From: Planctomycetota bacterium
Lineage (GTDB): Bacteria; Planctomycetota; PLA2; JAEUHO01
Assembly (NCBI GenBank): GCA_020631815.1
Contig: JACKGW010000002.1
Coordinates: 256,268-320,267, forward strand
Direction of reading: 5' to 3'
DNA length: 64,000 nucleotides
Part shown: positions 1-9,508 of the stretch, piece by piece
Position numbering within the stretch: position 1 is the first letter of the stretch
How the letters are laid out: each line of letters begins with the position of its first letter
Made by a program: the position numbers and the translations under genes
The notes under the pieces: generated by a model
What the model was told of the DNA's origin: nothing
Databases searched by the model: none
The model's input: only the letters and a program-made list of their open reading frames with translations

Positions 1-551
1 ATCCAACCATGGACGTGCAGGGGCTGCTTGCGGATCCACGCGTCCTGCACGACCGTCGTCTGGCAGACGTTGGCCGCCTGCTCGATGACGTTGAGCTCGC
101 AGAGGAGGTTGGCTCGCTCGACCTCGTCGGGCACGCGGGCCAGGGCGGGTCCGTGCTTGTCACGGAGGTCTTGGACGTGGCGCAGCCAGTTGTAGGCCAA
201 GCCGACGCGGTCGCCGTTGAGCGCCGCGCGCACGCCGCTGCATCCGTAGTGCCCACAGACGATGATGTGCTTGACCTGCAGGACGTCGACGGCGAACTGC
301 ATGACCGACAGGCAGTTGAGGTCGGTGTGCACGACGACGTTGGCGATGTTGCGGTGCACGAAGAGCTCGCCCGGCATCAGGCGGACGATCTCGTTGGCCG
401 GAACACGACTGTCGGAGCAGCCGATCCACAGGTACTCCGGGCGCTGTTGCTCGGCCAGGCGCGCGAAGAACCGGGGATCTTGGTCCTTCATGGCGGCCGA
501 CCACTCGGCGTTGTTCTCCAGAAGGCGGGCCAAGCTGCGCATGGGCCGCAT
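1..551 (-). CDS. can: Beta-class carbonic anhydrase (3' end outside window)
   Basis: Zinc enzyme interconverting CO2 and bicarbonate in the cytoplasm. The translation shows the beta-class zinc ligands: CSDSR at about residues 45-49 (Cys45, Asp47, Arg49) and HYGC at 101-104 (His101, Cys104), matching the Cys-Asp/Arg-His-Cys set of bacterial Can proteins. The reading frame is open to the left edge, so the last few dozen residues are missing (183 codons present; the family is about 200-230). The ATG at 551 was chosen; an in-frame ATG at 542 is an alternative. It is divergent from the exported protein at 702. Family assignment is firm; the exact start is not. Confidence 0.93.
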   Translation of the reverse strand, partial: MRPMRSLARLLENNAEWSAAMKDQDPRFFARLAEQQRPEYLWIGCSDSRVPANEIVRLMPGELFVHRNIANVVVHTDLNCLSVMQFAVDVLQVKHIIVCGHYGCSGVRAALNGDRVGLAYNWLRHVQDLRDKHGPALARVPDEVERANLLCELNVIEQAANVCQTTVVQDAWIRKQPLHVHGW

Positions 552-701
552 TGGACTCGCTCGGGGCCTCGACGCGAGCCGGAATTCCAGTGGCCGGCCG
601 CCACGGCGGCTCCGTACCCCTGGCCGCACACCTAGCCTGGGCCTTCGAGCGCAGGGGAAGGCGCCCGACCCGGCCTGACCCCCGCTCCAAGGGGCAATGT
701 C

Positions 702-1748
702 ATGGGGAACCTGGATACGGCCTGGGGCCGGATCGGGCGCTGCGTGGTCGCGGTGCTCGTGGCGGGATGCGTCATGGCCGAGGCGGCCCACGCCGGCGAG
801 CAAGCGCCCCCCGACGGCGCCGAGCCGCTGCCCGTGGAGCGGACGACGACGGTGCGCGGACGGGGCACGGTCTGGTACGTGGACGGCCCCACCGTGATCC
901 CGCCGAGTGCGGAGATCCGCATCGAGCTGGGCACACGCATCGTGGGCATCAACAACGCGTCCCTCGACGTGCAGGGAGGCTTGAAGATCCACGGCACCGA
1001 AGAGAGCTGGGTCGTCGTGGAGAACATCGACTTCTCTCCCACCCTGGCGCCCAAGCTGGACCTGCACTTGGACATGGTGGACTTCCGCGGCTGCAAGTTC
1101 ACATGGACGAAGGAGCAGCCCTTCACGGGCCTCCTGACGTTGGAGAACGCCTGCGTCCAGCGCGGCTGTACGTGGGACATGCACATCGCCTCGGGCTTCG
1201 TCAAGATCATGACCGTCGAGTTCGTGTGCCCGTGCGCGATCACCTGCGTGCCTGCAGACCGCAAGCCGGTCGAGGTGGACATCCGCACGTCGTGGATGAA
1301 GGCCACCACCGTCAAGGGGCCCGGTCAGCACATCCTGCGGCACTGCGAGTTCAAGGGCGACGTGACGGCCGAGGAGGTCGACCAGTTCGAGATCGACGGG
1401 TGCGACATCTTCGGCAACCTCGTCGTTCGCCAGCCCGCCGAAGGCAGCTTCAAGGACGTCACGCTGACCAAGTGCAGCGTGTTCGAACCCTCCAAGGTGA
1501 TCCTCGAGCGCCCGCCCGGCGAGAAGCCCGCCAAGGACCGCGTCAAGCTCGACAAGTTCTACTGGGGTCCCGTGAACAGCGGCGTCAAGCGCGGCCACAC
1601 GGAGAAGGAGCTCGTCGACCGCATCGTGGACGGCGACGACGCCGACGAAGGACAGGGCACCGTCTTCGCCGTCGTGGGCAAGTCCGTCAAGCGGCCCCAC
1701 GGCATGCTCTCGGAGACACTGCGCCGCCGTGCACCGCCGGTGCACTAG
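702..1748 (+). CDS. Exported Cys-rich protein, probable beta-helix
   Basis: Function not recognised (348 aa). The N-terminus has a hydrophobic export segment (about residues 12-30) that can be read as a signal peptide ending AHA-G or as a lipoprotein signal (VAGC, Cys23). The body has repeated short segments with regularly spaced hydrophobic and Cys residues (such as CKFTW, CVQRGCTW, CEFKGDV, CDIFGNL, CSVFEP), which resembles the rungs of a right-handed parallel beta-helix. The ATG at 702 follows AAGGGG with 7-bp spacing. It is followed on the same strand by a lipoprotein gene 40 bp downstream. The fold is inferred from the pattern only. Confidence 0.75.
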   Translation: MGNLDTAWGRIGRCVVAVLVAGCVMAEAAHAGEQAPPDGAEPLPVERTTTVRGRGTVWYVDGPTVIPPSAEIRIELGTRIVGINNASLDVQGGLKIHGTEESWVVVENIDFSPTLAPKLDLHLDMVDFRGCKFTWTKEQPFTGLLTLENACVQRGCTWDMHIASGFVKIMTVEFVCPCAITCVPADRKPVEVDIRTSWMKATTVKGPGQHILRHCEFKGDVTAEEVDQFEIDGCDIFGNLVVRQPAEGSFKDVTLTKCSVFEPSKVILERPPGEKPAKDRVKLDKFYWGPVNSGVKRGHTEKELVDRIVDGDDADEGQGTVFAVVGKSVKRPHGMLSETLRRRAPPVH

Positions 1749-1788
1749 GGCCTGTCTGAAGCCACTCCAGCCACCTACCCTAGGCGCG

Positions 1789-2283
1789 ATGAAGACCACC
1801 CGACGCGCCGCCCGGCTTCTCGTCGTCTTCGCCGCCCTCCAGCTCATGGGCTGCGGCGAGGCGCCGCCGGTATCGACTGCCGTGCCCGACGCCAGTCGCG
1901 AGCTCTTGGCAGGCAGGTGGGGCGTCGACTTCGAGGCGTCCTGGGCGCTGTCGCGCGACGCCTTCCTCGCCGACACGATCCGCGGTGCGTCGGCCTATCC
2001 CGACGACCCCGAGGAGAAGGCCCGCATCGTGAAGGACGAGATGCGCGAAGCCCTGGGCGACCTGGCCTGGACCTACGCGGCCGACGGAACGGCCTCCATG
2101 ACCATGGGCGAGCGCACCGGCAAGGGCACGTACGAGGTTCGCCACCAGGACGGCCCCAGGATGACGATCCTGTCCGCGGTCGGCCGCACGCAAATGATCG
2201 AGATCACCTTCGTGACGCGCGACGAGATCCACTGGCGCCCCCCGGGCAAGAACGCCCCCGACCTCGTGTTCCGTCGCCAGTAG
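1789..2283 (+). CDS. Small lipoprotein
   Basis: 164-aa protein with a clear lipoprotein signal: basic start (MKTTRRAAR), hydrophobic core and lipobox LMGC (Cys near residue 22). The mature part is a small, mostly beta domain with no motif I recognise. The ATG at 1789 was preferred over an upstream in-frame start at 1729 because only the former begins at the signal peptide. It ends 21 bp before the convergent repeat protein. No function can be assigned. Confidence 0.75.
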   Translation: MKTTRRAARLLVVFAALQLMGCGEAPPVSTAVPDASRELLAGRWGVDFEASWALSRDAFLADTIRGASAYPDDPEEKARIVKDEMREALGDLAWTYAADGTASMTMGERTGKGTYEVRHQDGPRMTILSAVGRTQMIEITFVTRDEIHWRPPGKNAPDLVFRRQ

Positions 2284-2304
2284 CGAAAGGCCGCGGCCAG
2301 GGCC

Positions 2305-5300
2305 CTACTTGCTCGCCTGCACCACGTAGCCGCTCGTGCCGTTGGCTACGCCCTCCATGGTCTGCGTCGTGTAGCCGCCGCGCCCACCGAGCGTGAGTGT
2401 CCACGGCCCGTCGGGCAGACCGCTCAGCGTCCAGGTCCGGTCTTCCTTCAGGCGCGCATAGGTCGACAGGCCGATCTCGTTGCGCGCCAGGATCCAGACG
2501 CTCTTCACGTCGGCCTCGTCGATGCCGTCGACACGCCCATCGATCGAGCCGCCCGGCACCAGCCGGATGCGGACGGCGGAGACGCCGTCGACACCCGAGA
2601 CGTGGCCGTAGTGGGTGGCCCCCATGCCGATCGCCCACAGGTCGTAGCGGGTGCCATCGTCCGGAACGGGGATGCTGAAGCTGCCGTCGGCCTGCACCGG
2701 ACCCTGGCGCACGGCCTCCTTGGGGCTGGACTTGGACAAGGCCCGCACCGCGAGGTTCTTGCGGGCGTCGGCGTCGCCGATGACGGTTCCCTGCAGGTAG
2801 CGGGCATCGAGGAGCCGGATCTCCACGCCTCGAGACCCCGCCTGCACCTTCTCGCGCACGGCCAGGTTGTGCTGGTCGCCGCGCCAGGCGCGGACGTCCG
2901 CCTCACCCGGAGCCAGCCCCTGGACTTCGAACGACCCATCGCCCGCCGTCACCAGCTGCGCGTTCTGCTTGGCACTGTCCGTCACCTGCACCTGGGCGCC
3001 GGAGACACCGCGCCCGGCGCCGTCGACCACCCGTCCTCGCAGGGCCAGTCCCCCACTCGCACGAATGACGAGCTCGCGGGTTCCGACGCGCACGTCGGCT
3101 ACCGACACCCCCATGCGTGCCTGACCGGCCTCGCTCGTGCGCATGATGCCCAGCTGAAGCGTGATCGAGGCGCCGTCAGGCAGGCCGCCGAGCACGAAGC
3201 TGCCGTCGTCTTCGACCTGCGTGTAGGCCCAGCCTGACTTGCCGTCCACCCGCCAGTTCGACGAGATGGTCACCGGCTGAGGGCTGTCGTCGCCCCAGTC
3301 CACACGGCCTTCGATGGTGCCCCCCCGTTCCAAGCGGAGGACCGTCTCCGTGTCGCCAATGGGGACCTCCCAGCCTTCGTTCCGGTTGCGGTAGCCCGGC
3401 GCGTTGATGAAGATCTTCGCCGTCCCTTCCGCGGGCAGCCCGGTGAGGCGTACGAGGCCGTCCGCGGGCACCTGCGTCGTGCTGCCACCAGGCCCCAGAC
3501 CGACCCAGGCGTTCTTCGGCGCCTTGCCCTCCTCGTCCAGGATGCGCACCAGGACTTGCCCGCTCGCCTCCAGGCGAATCTCGATGGGACCCGCGGCGAC
3601 CTCCTCGGCCGAGACGCTGCGCTCGGGTGCGCGCAGGTCGAGGGGGCGGCCGTCGGCATCGCAGGGCCTGTTGACGTCGATCTGGTAGGGCGGATCGAAG
3701 GTGACGAGCATGCGGAACGTGCCGCCGATGGCCGGCGTGCCTCCACCGCCACCCCAGCCCATGGGAAACACCTGGTTCCTGCCGCGGTTGCGCGCCGGCG
3801 TGATCGACACGTTGCAGAGGGGCACCGGCGCTCCGTCCGGCATCAGCACACGCCCCTCGACCACGTTCTGCTTGCGGCGCCGCATGCGGATCGTGACGGG
3901 CTCCGGCGCCGGGACGGTGATGGGACTGCCACCGTTCTCCAACGAGCCGTCGCTGCCTTGGAGGGAGATCGAGTACCGACCCGCGGAGAGGTTCTCGACG
4001 GTTGCGCGGCCCTCGGCATCCGTCGTGCCGTTGCCCCATCCGCCCTGATGGCCCTGCAGCGTGAACATCTGGTCGGCGATCGGCTTGGCATCCTCCTCGT
4101 CGAGAAGAATGAGCGTCAACGTGTGGCCTTCGCCCATCACGAGCTCGACGTCCTCCATGATGGACCCGGCATCCGGAGCCGGAATCTGCTTCTGGACGCG
4201 GTTGTTGCCACCCGTCGTGGACGCATTGAGCTGAAGGCCCACGGGGGGAAGTCCCACAAGCTCGAAGCGGCCTTCTGCGTCCGACTTTGCTTGCCGCTGT
4301 ACCGACGGGTAGCGCTTCCGGTCGGTGCTCCAGGAGCTCACCGACGCGCCAACGACGCCCTCTCGGTCCTCGCCACGCACGACGCGCCCGCGCACCGTGG
4401 CGCCGGGCTCGACGACGAGGCGAAGTTCGGGGACGGAGCTGCCCTCCTTGATCTCGATGTCGTCCGTGTAGGGCGACGCCCCCTCGTCGGTCACGGCCGC
4501 GAGGACGAGCTTGGAGCCCGGCGGTCGACCCAGTCGGAACCGACCGTCCGCGCCGGCCGTCCCGAGCTCCGCGCTGTAGAGGTATCCGGCGTTCACGCCC
4601 CATTGCCAGATCGTCTGCAGCGCATTGTTGCGATCAGGTCCGGGCATGAGCCGGGCCCCCGCGATGGGCCTCGCGTTGGTATCGACGACGATGCCACTGA
4701 CGACGACGCCCTGCTGCATCACGATGTCGCGCTCGACTTCCGTTCCGCCTTCGAGCATGACGACGGTGGCGTCGACAGGGGGCGCCGACCCGCGGACCGC
4801 GAGATCGACGTCCGGGTGGAACCACTCCGTGTGCGTGGCGTAGAGGATGTGACGGCCGAGCGGTACGCCTTCGATGCGGTACCGCCCCGAGGCATCGCTC
4901 GTCGCCTCGGGCTGGTTCCAGCCGTAGGCACCCTGCGAGCCCTGGCCCAGCAGCGCGCGCACGGTCACGTCCGCGAGGCCCGGCCCACCCTCGCCGGCGC
5001 GCACGACGCCGGTCACGACGCCACCCGCCATCAGCTCGATACGCACGCTCCCCGGCTTGCCGGCTGCGAGGACGAGAGGCGCCCATTCCGCGAGGGGTGC
5101 GCGGCCCTCGTAGGCAAGCCAGGGCGCGGCTTCCACGCCGATGCTCGCCACCTCGGCGGAGGGCGCGAGGAAGTGCACCACGCCGTCGGGCCCCGTCTCG
5201 TCCATCAGGTTGGCTTGCCAGGCGTCACGCGTCGTGACCTGCACGACGGCGCCGGGGACCGCCGCGCCGGTGGGATCGACGACGGTGACGTCCAGCGCGG

Positions 5301-6138
5301 CATCGAGAACGGGGACCACGACCTCGATCGGTGACGTCGACGGCAGCGAATGGCCTCGACTGACCACGATCAGCTGCTTGCCCAAGGTGACGGACAGGGT
5401 CAGGTCGCCAGGAGGCGCGTGTGCCGTGAAGCGTCCGTCGCCATCCGTGGACACGCGTGTTCCTCGCCACCACCCCACGGTCTCCGCGCGGCTCTGCGGC
5501 ATCACCTGCGCGACGACGCCATGGCCCTTCGTGTCCACCACGCGGCCCTCGAACTCCACGACGTCGAAGAGGCGCAGCGTGACGTCCTCGGGGGTCTTGT
5601 CCACGGCGACGTCGACGTAGCCGCGGTCGCTGGCCAGCGGCAGGTCGGGATGTGCCTCGAGACGGAACTGACCGGGGCCCTGGCTGGCCAGGCTCACCCG
5701 GCCCTCCTTGTCCGTTCGGCCCTCGGCGCGCAGCTCCTCACCGTCCGCCTCGAGCCCACGGCGTTCGAACGTCCGCCTGAGGCGCGTGGCAGACCAAGCT
5801 GCGTACGCGCGGCGGGCGGCGGGGTCGCCGCCGCGCGGGTCGTAGCGCGGCTGGATGAAGCGGAGCGTGACGTTCACGTCGGCCGCCGGCCGTCCCTTCG
5901 GGTCCACCACCTGCACCTGCACCGCCCAGGCATGTCCGGTGAGCTGCGGCTCGGCGGTCAACGCGCGGCCGTGCGCCACGAGCTTGGGACCCGTCGACAC
6001 CTCCTCGACGAGGGCGCTTCCACCCCCGCCCTCGTCAAGCGCGTCGTGGCTCGGCCCCCCGCCCAGCTCCCCCATCGCGATCCAGACACCGAAGCCGAGC
6101 GCGGCCAACGCCAGCACCACCAAGACCCCTCGCGCCAT
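2305..6138 (-). CDS. Giant carboxypeptidase-regulatory-like repeat protein
   Basis: 1277-aa protein. One N-terminal membrane segment (about residues 4-22, signal anchor) is followed by an acidic/Gly linker and then at least ten Ig-like modules. Each module has the pattern G-R-V-x-D-x-x-G-x-x-V-x-G-A ... T-D-x-D-G-R-F-x-x-x-G-L-P-x-G, typical of carboxypeptidase regulatory-like (CarboxypepD_reg/DUF4480-type) beta-sandwiches found in surface and periplasmic proteins. No catalytic domain is seen. The start has a strong GGAGG at 7 bp. It is likely exported and anchored with the repeats outside the cytoplasm. Possible roles are surface structure, adhesion or carbohydrate contact, but sequence alone cannot decide. 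Confidence 0.85.
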   Translation of the reverse strand: MARGVLVVLALAALGFGVWIAMGELGGGPSHDALDEGGGGSALVEEVSTGPKLVAHGRALTAEPQLTGHAWAVQVQVVDPKGRPAADVNVTLRFIQPRYDPRGGDPAARRAYAAWSATRLRRTFERRGLEADGEELRAEGRTDKEGRVSLASQGPGQFRLEAHPDLPLASDRGYVDVAVDKTPEDVTLRLFDVVEFEGRVVDTKGHGVVAQVMPQSRAETVGWWRGTRVSTDGDGRFTAHAPPGDLTLSVTLGKQLIVVSRGHSLPSTSPIEVVVPVLDAALDVTVVDPTGAAVPGAVVQVTTRDAWQANLMDETGPDGVVHFLAPSAEVASIGVEAAPWLAYEGRAPLAEWAPLVLAAGKPGSVRIELMAGGVVTGVVRAGEGGPGLADVTVRALLGQGSQGAYGWNQPEATSDASGRYRIEGVPLGRHILYATHTEWFHPDVDLAVRGSAPPVDATVVMLEGGTEVERDIVMQQGVVVSGIVVDTNARPIAGARLMPGPDRNNALQTIWQWGVNAGYLYSAELGTAGADGRFRLGRPPGSKLVLAAVTDEGASPYTDDIEIKEGSSVPELRLVVEPGATVRGRVVRGEDREGVVGASVSSWSTDRKRYPSVQRQAKSDAEGRFELVGLPPVGLQLNASTTGGNNRVQKQIPAPDAGSIMEDVELVMGEGHTLTLILLDEEDAKPIADQMFTLQGHQGGWGNGTTDAEGRATVENLSAGRYSISLQGSDGSLENGGSPITVPAPEPVTIRMRRRKQNVVEGRVLMPDGAPVPLCNVSITPARNRGRNQVFPMGWGGGGGTPAIGGTFRMLVTFDPPYQIDVNRPCDADGRPLDLRAPERSVSAEEVAAGPIEIRLEASGQVLVRILDEEGKAPKNAWVGLGPGGSTTQVPADGLVRLTGLPAEGTAKIFINAPGYRNRNEGWEVPIGDTETVLRLERGGTIEGRVDWGDDSPQPVTISSNWRVDGKSGWAYTQVEDDGSFVLGGLPDGASITLQLGIMRTSEAGQARMGVSVADVRVGTRELVIRASGGLALRGRVVDGAGRGVSGAQVQVTDSAKQNAQLVTAGDGSFEVQGLAPGEADVRAWRGDQHNLAVREKVQAGSRGVEIRLLDARYLQGTVIGDADARKNLAVRALSKSSPKEAVRQGPVQADGSFSIPVPDDGTRYDLWAIGMGATHYGHVSGVDGVSAVRIRLVPGGSIDGRVDGIDEADVKSVWILARNEIGLSTYARLKEDRTWTLSGLPDGPWTLTLGGRGGYTTQTMEGVANGTSGYVVQASK

Positions 6139-6207
6139 GTGAGTCCTCCGTCCCCAAGGTAGGACGACGAGGGGGGACGGCGGTTTGCGAGATGCCGGGA
6201 CGGGGGT

Positions 6208-7371
6208 CTACGAGCCCCCGATCTCGTGGAGATGAGCCTCGAACGTGTCCACGATGGCGTCCCAGGAGCGGTCGAGCATGGCCGCCCGGGCTGCCCGGCC
6301 CCGGTGGACCCGCTGATCGGGCGCGACATGGAGAGCTGCGACGGCGGCCTGCCGCCACGGCTCGCGCTCCTCGGTGTCGACGCGCCAGCCGTGGACTCCG
6401 TCCACGAGCACCTCGCGCGCGGCCCCGCGCCCCACGGCCACGGCCGGAAGTCCCGAGGCCATGGCCTCCTGCAGGACGTTGCCGAAGGTCTCGGTGCGAC
6501 TGGGGAACAGGAAGAGGTCGGCGCTCGCGTAGGCCCGGGCCAGGTCCTCGCCGCGGCGCACACCCGTGAGGTGGACATGCGGAAGGCCCGCGAGCCGTGC
6601 GCGATCCGGACCGTCGCCGACCAGTACCAAGGTCGCCGGGACCCCTTGTGCGCGAGCGCGAGCCACGGCCTCCGCCGCGTCGTCCCAGTCCTTCTCGGGC
6701 GCCAGGCGGCCGACACCGAGCGCCACGACGTCCGTCGCGCCCATCCCCCACGCCGCGCGTTCGTCGGGTGAGCGCTTGCGTGGGTCGAAGAGGACCGTGT
6801 CGACGCCACGCCCCAGGACCGCGAGGCCGGGCAAGTGATACGCCGCGAGGCCACGCGCCAGGCTTGCCGTGGGCACGAGCGTGGAGCGGGCGCGCCGGTG
6901 GAAGCGCGTCAGCCAGGCCAAGGCGAACTGCGTGAGCCCGGCGGCTCCGTAGCGACCGACGTAGGCATCAAAGCGCGTGTGCCACGACGTCGTGACCGGG
7001 ATGCCGCGGTCGCGTGCCCAGCCGAGCGCGATGTGACCGAGCGCGGTCTCGGTCGCGACGTGCACGCGGTCAGGGGCACGTCGAGCCAGCACGCGACGCC
7101 AGCTGCTGGCCCAGGGCCAGGCCAGGCGCACTTCCGGGTACTTCGGCAGGGGCAGCGACGGCAGGACGATCTCGTTCTCGTCGATCGTCGCGTCCCACGG
7201 ACGCTCCGGAGCGGGGTCTTCCGGTCGCCGCGGGCGTACCACCGTCACGTCGTGACCGCGCAAGCGCATCCCATCGACCAAGCGGCCCAGTGTCATGGCG
7301 ACGCCGTTGACCTCGGGCGCAAACGTATCCGTCACGAGGGCGAGCCGGAGACGGCTCGACGCGCGGATCAC
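6208..7371 (-). CDS. GT4-type glycosyltransferase
   Basis: 387-aa GT-B glycosyltransferase. N-terminal acceptor domain begins LALVTDTFAPEVNGVA, followed by a donor domain with GVGRLAPEKDW, LVGDGPDRARL and the EX7E-like region FPSRTETFGNVLQEAMASG. This is characteristic of the family-4 group that includes mannosyl- and diacylglycerol-glycosyltransferases (MgtA/PimB-like). The GTG start overlaps the stop codon of the PAP2 gene by four bases (GTGA), so the two are translationally coupled. It is the last gene of the five-gene operon starting at 11599. A lipid acceptor is plausible from the PAP2, GMC and GH3 neighbours, but this is inference. Confidence 0.9.
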   Translation of the reverse strand: MIRASSRLRLALVTDTFAPEVNGVAMTLGRLVDGMRLRGHDVTVVRPRRPEDPAPERPWDATIDENEIVLPSLPLPKYPEVRLAWPWASSWRRVLARRAPDRVHVATETALGHIALGWARDRGIPVTTSWHTRFDAYVGRYGAAGLTQFALAWLTRFHRRARSTLVPTASLARGLAAYHLPGLAVLGRGVDTVLFDPRKRSPDERAAWGMGATDVVALGVGRLAPEKDWDDAAEAVARARAQGVPATLVLVGDGPDRARLAGLPHVHLTGVRRGEDLARAYASADLFLFPSRTETFGNVLQEAMASGLPAVAVGRGAAREVLVDGVHGWRVDTEEREPWRQAAVAALHVAPDQRVHRGRAARAAMLDRSWDAIVDTFEAHLHEIGGS

Positions 7372-7913
7372 GCGAGCAGCAGCATCCCGGCTTGGCCGAG
7401 GCCCCAGCCGATCAGCGCGCCAACGAGCACGTCGCTCACGTAGTGCAACCCCAGCACGACGCGCGACATGGCCACGAGCGTCGTGAACGGCACGAGCAGC
7501 CAGGCCAGCTGCGAGATGCCTGCCAGGGCCACCACGGTGAACGACACCGCGTGGAGCGTGTGGCCCGACGGAAAGCTGAACTCGTCCAACGGCGGCACGC
7601 TGACCAACACGCCGTCGTGCCGGGCCAGCGGTCGGGGTCGCCGGCAGGCCCGCTTGAGCACCTTGTAGAGCGAGGTCGCCACCAGGCCGGTGGCCGCCAT
7701 GGCGATGGCCGTCGCGCGCCCCCGCTCCCCGCCCACGACGGCAAGCGTGCCCATGAGCACGTACCAGAAGACGCCATCGCCCAATCGGCTCACCGTGGCG
7801 AACACGATGCGCACGGCGTCCAAACGGCTGTAGGCATTGACTCGCAAGCAGGCCCGGGCTTCCCAGCCGGCCAGGCGGTCGAACGCGCGAGCAAGGCCCG
7901 TGGCGTCTGCCAT
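7368..7913 (-). CDS. PAP2 family membrane phosphatase
   Basis: 181-aa integral membrane phosphatase of the PAP2 (type 2 phosphatidic acid phosphatase) superfamily. All three signature motifs are present: K-x6-RP (KRACRRPRP), PSGH (FPSGHT) and SR-x5-H-x3-D (SRVVLGLHYVSD), with the catalytic His in the last. Several hydrophobic segments surround them. The ATG at 7913 lies 14 bp after the GH3-like stop; the open frame extends further upstream but that part lies inside the GH3 gene. It likely dephosphorylates a phospholipid or isoprenoid phosphate at the membrane. Substrate unknown. Confidence 0.9.
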   Translation of the reverse strand: MADATGLARAFDRLAGWEARACLRVNAYSRLDAVRIVFATVSRLGDGVFWYVLMGTLAVVGGERGRATAIAMAATGLVATSLYKVLKRACRRPRPLARHDGVLVSVPPLDEFSFPSGHTLHAVSFTVVALAGISQLAWLLVPFTTLVAMSRVVLGLHYVSDVLVGALIGWGLGQAGMLLLA

Positions 7914-7927
7914 GCCCTGGGTATCGC

Positions 7928-9508
7928 CTAGGCGTGCAAGGATCGTGCTGCGACGCGCGTGGCCGGTTCGTGAAGATGACGCGCGGCCAACCAAGCGCGG
8001 AACGCCTCGTGGCGTGTCGGCGCCAAGACGCGCGGCACCTTGTTCTGCCCGCCCAAGCGTCCTTCTTCGCGCATCCACTCGAAGAACGTGCCGGGTGGGA
8101 GCGGGACGATCTCGGGCAGCCCCAGGCCCTGGCCGCCGGCGCGGTGCGCGCTGTAGTCCTCGTTGCCTCCGGCCACGGAGCGATCGACGACCGTCGCCAT
8201 GCGCTCGAGGTCGGGCGGCACCGGGCCCTCGATCTCGACGTACCAGACGTGGCGACCGTGTGCGTCGCCCTCGCGCGGGTACAGGGCGCCCACGGCGTGC
8301 TCGTGGGTCCTGAGCTCGAGCTCGGTCGCGGCGCGATGCACGGCGCGGTCGATCTCACCCACCGACACGTGCTCGCCGAACCCGTTCATCATCTGCGCCA
8401 GGCGACCGGCAAACACCAGCCGACGCGGCAGGCCCGGCTCGAAGCGCACGATGTCGCCCACGAGGTACGCCCACTGCCCCGCGTTCGTCGTGAGGGCGAG
8501 TGCGTAGTCGACGCCCGGCTCGGCATCTTCGAGCCCCACGCGCCGGGGTGTGGCATCCGCTACGTCGCCCGTGGGGACGAGCTCGAGGTACGCGCTGCGG
8601 TCCAGCACCGGCAGCATGGCTCCCGGCACGTCTTCGATGCCGAGCATGCCGCCTTCGGTGGCGGAGTAGGTCTCGATCAAGCGGATCGGGCGTCCGTCCG
8701 TCCGCACGCCGAGGACCTGCCGCATGCGCTCCGCGTACGGCGCGAAGGACGTCCCGCCATGCACGACCACGGAGAGGTTCGGCCACAGGTCGACGAGGGT
8801 CTCGTGCGGACGGCCGGCGGCCTTGGCCTGGGCCAGCACCTGGTCCGCAAACAGGAGCAGCCACGAGGGGATGCCGCCCAGCAACCGGACGTCGGCGTCG
8901 AGCGCCTCGGCTGCGGCGCGCGGCAGCTTGGCGTCCCAGGAGGGAATCGCCGCGACCTCGGCGGACGGCGTGTGGAGCCGTCGCACGAAGCGCGGCATGC
9001 GCTGCGACAAGATCCCCGTGTGGTCGCCGATCTGCACGCCCCCCTCCTCGCGAAGCGCCGTGGCGCCCCCGAGGAAGAGCAGCTTGCCGTCGAAGATGTC
9101 GGTACCGCCGTCGGCCAGATGCGGGACCAGGGCGTCCAAGGCGCCCTTGCGGTTGGTCCGGAGCGTGGCCGCCGTGAGCGGGAGGTACTTCTCGCCCGAC
9201 GTCGTGCCGCTGCTCAGCCCGAACGTCCGTGTACGCCCCGGCCACGTGAGGTCGGTCTCACCACGACGCTCGCGGTCCCACCATCTCGCCATGCGGACGT
9301 AGTCCGAGAGCGGGACGTGCCGACGGAAATCGGCCGCGCTGCGGATGCGGCGGAACCCGTGCAGCGTGCCGAACTCCGTACGTGCGCCCGCACGCACGAA
9401 CCGCTTGAGCAGGGCGCCCTGCGCGGCCTCGGGGGACGTGGCCATGCGACGCATCGCCGCCAGACGTCGACGGGCCCACACGCCCGCCACGCGGCTCACG
9501 ACGAACAT
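7928..9508 (-). CDS. GH3-like acyl-adenylating enzyme
   Basis: 526-aa protein resembling the GH3 auxin-responsive family, members of the ANL-type adenylating enzymes that activate a carboxylate with ATP and pass it to an amine or other nucleophile. Visible motifs: SSGTTSGEKYLPLT (P-loop-like ATP site, about residues 95-110), LIETYSATEG (adenylate-binding core) and the C-terminal FFEWMREEGRLGGQNKVPR, typical of bacterial GH3-like proteins. The ATG at 9508 lies inside the end of the GMC gene (13-bp overlap), indicating coupling. Bacterial members are mostly uncharacterised; the acid and acceptor here are unknown. Confidence 0.87.
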   Translation of the reverse strand: MFVVSRVAGVWARRRLAAMRRMATSPEAAQGALLKRFVRAGARTEFGTLHGFRRIRSAADFRRHVPLSDYVRMARWWDRERRGETDLTWPGRTRTFGLSSGTTSGEKYLPLTAATLRTNRKGALDALVPHLADGGTDIFDGKLLFLGGATALREEGGVQIGDHTGILSQRMPRFVRRLHTPSAEVAAIPSWDAKLPRAAAEALDADVRLLGGIPSWLLLFADQVLAQAKAAGRPHETLVDLWPNLSVVVHGGTSFAPYAERMRQVLGVRTDGRPIRLIETYSATEGGMLGIEDVPGAMLPVLDRSAYLELVPTGDVADATPRRVGLEDAEPGVDYALALTTNAGQWAYLVGDIVRFEPGLPRRLVFAGRLAQMMNGFGEHVSVGEIDRAVHRAATELELRTHEHAVGALYPREGDAHGRHVWYVEIEGPVPPDLERMATVVDRSVAGGNEDYSAHRAGGQGLGLPEIVPLPPGTFFEWMREEGRLGGQNKVPRVLAPTRHEAFRAWLAARHLHEPATRVAARSLHA

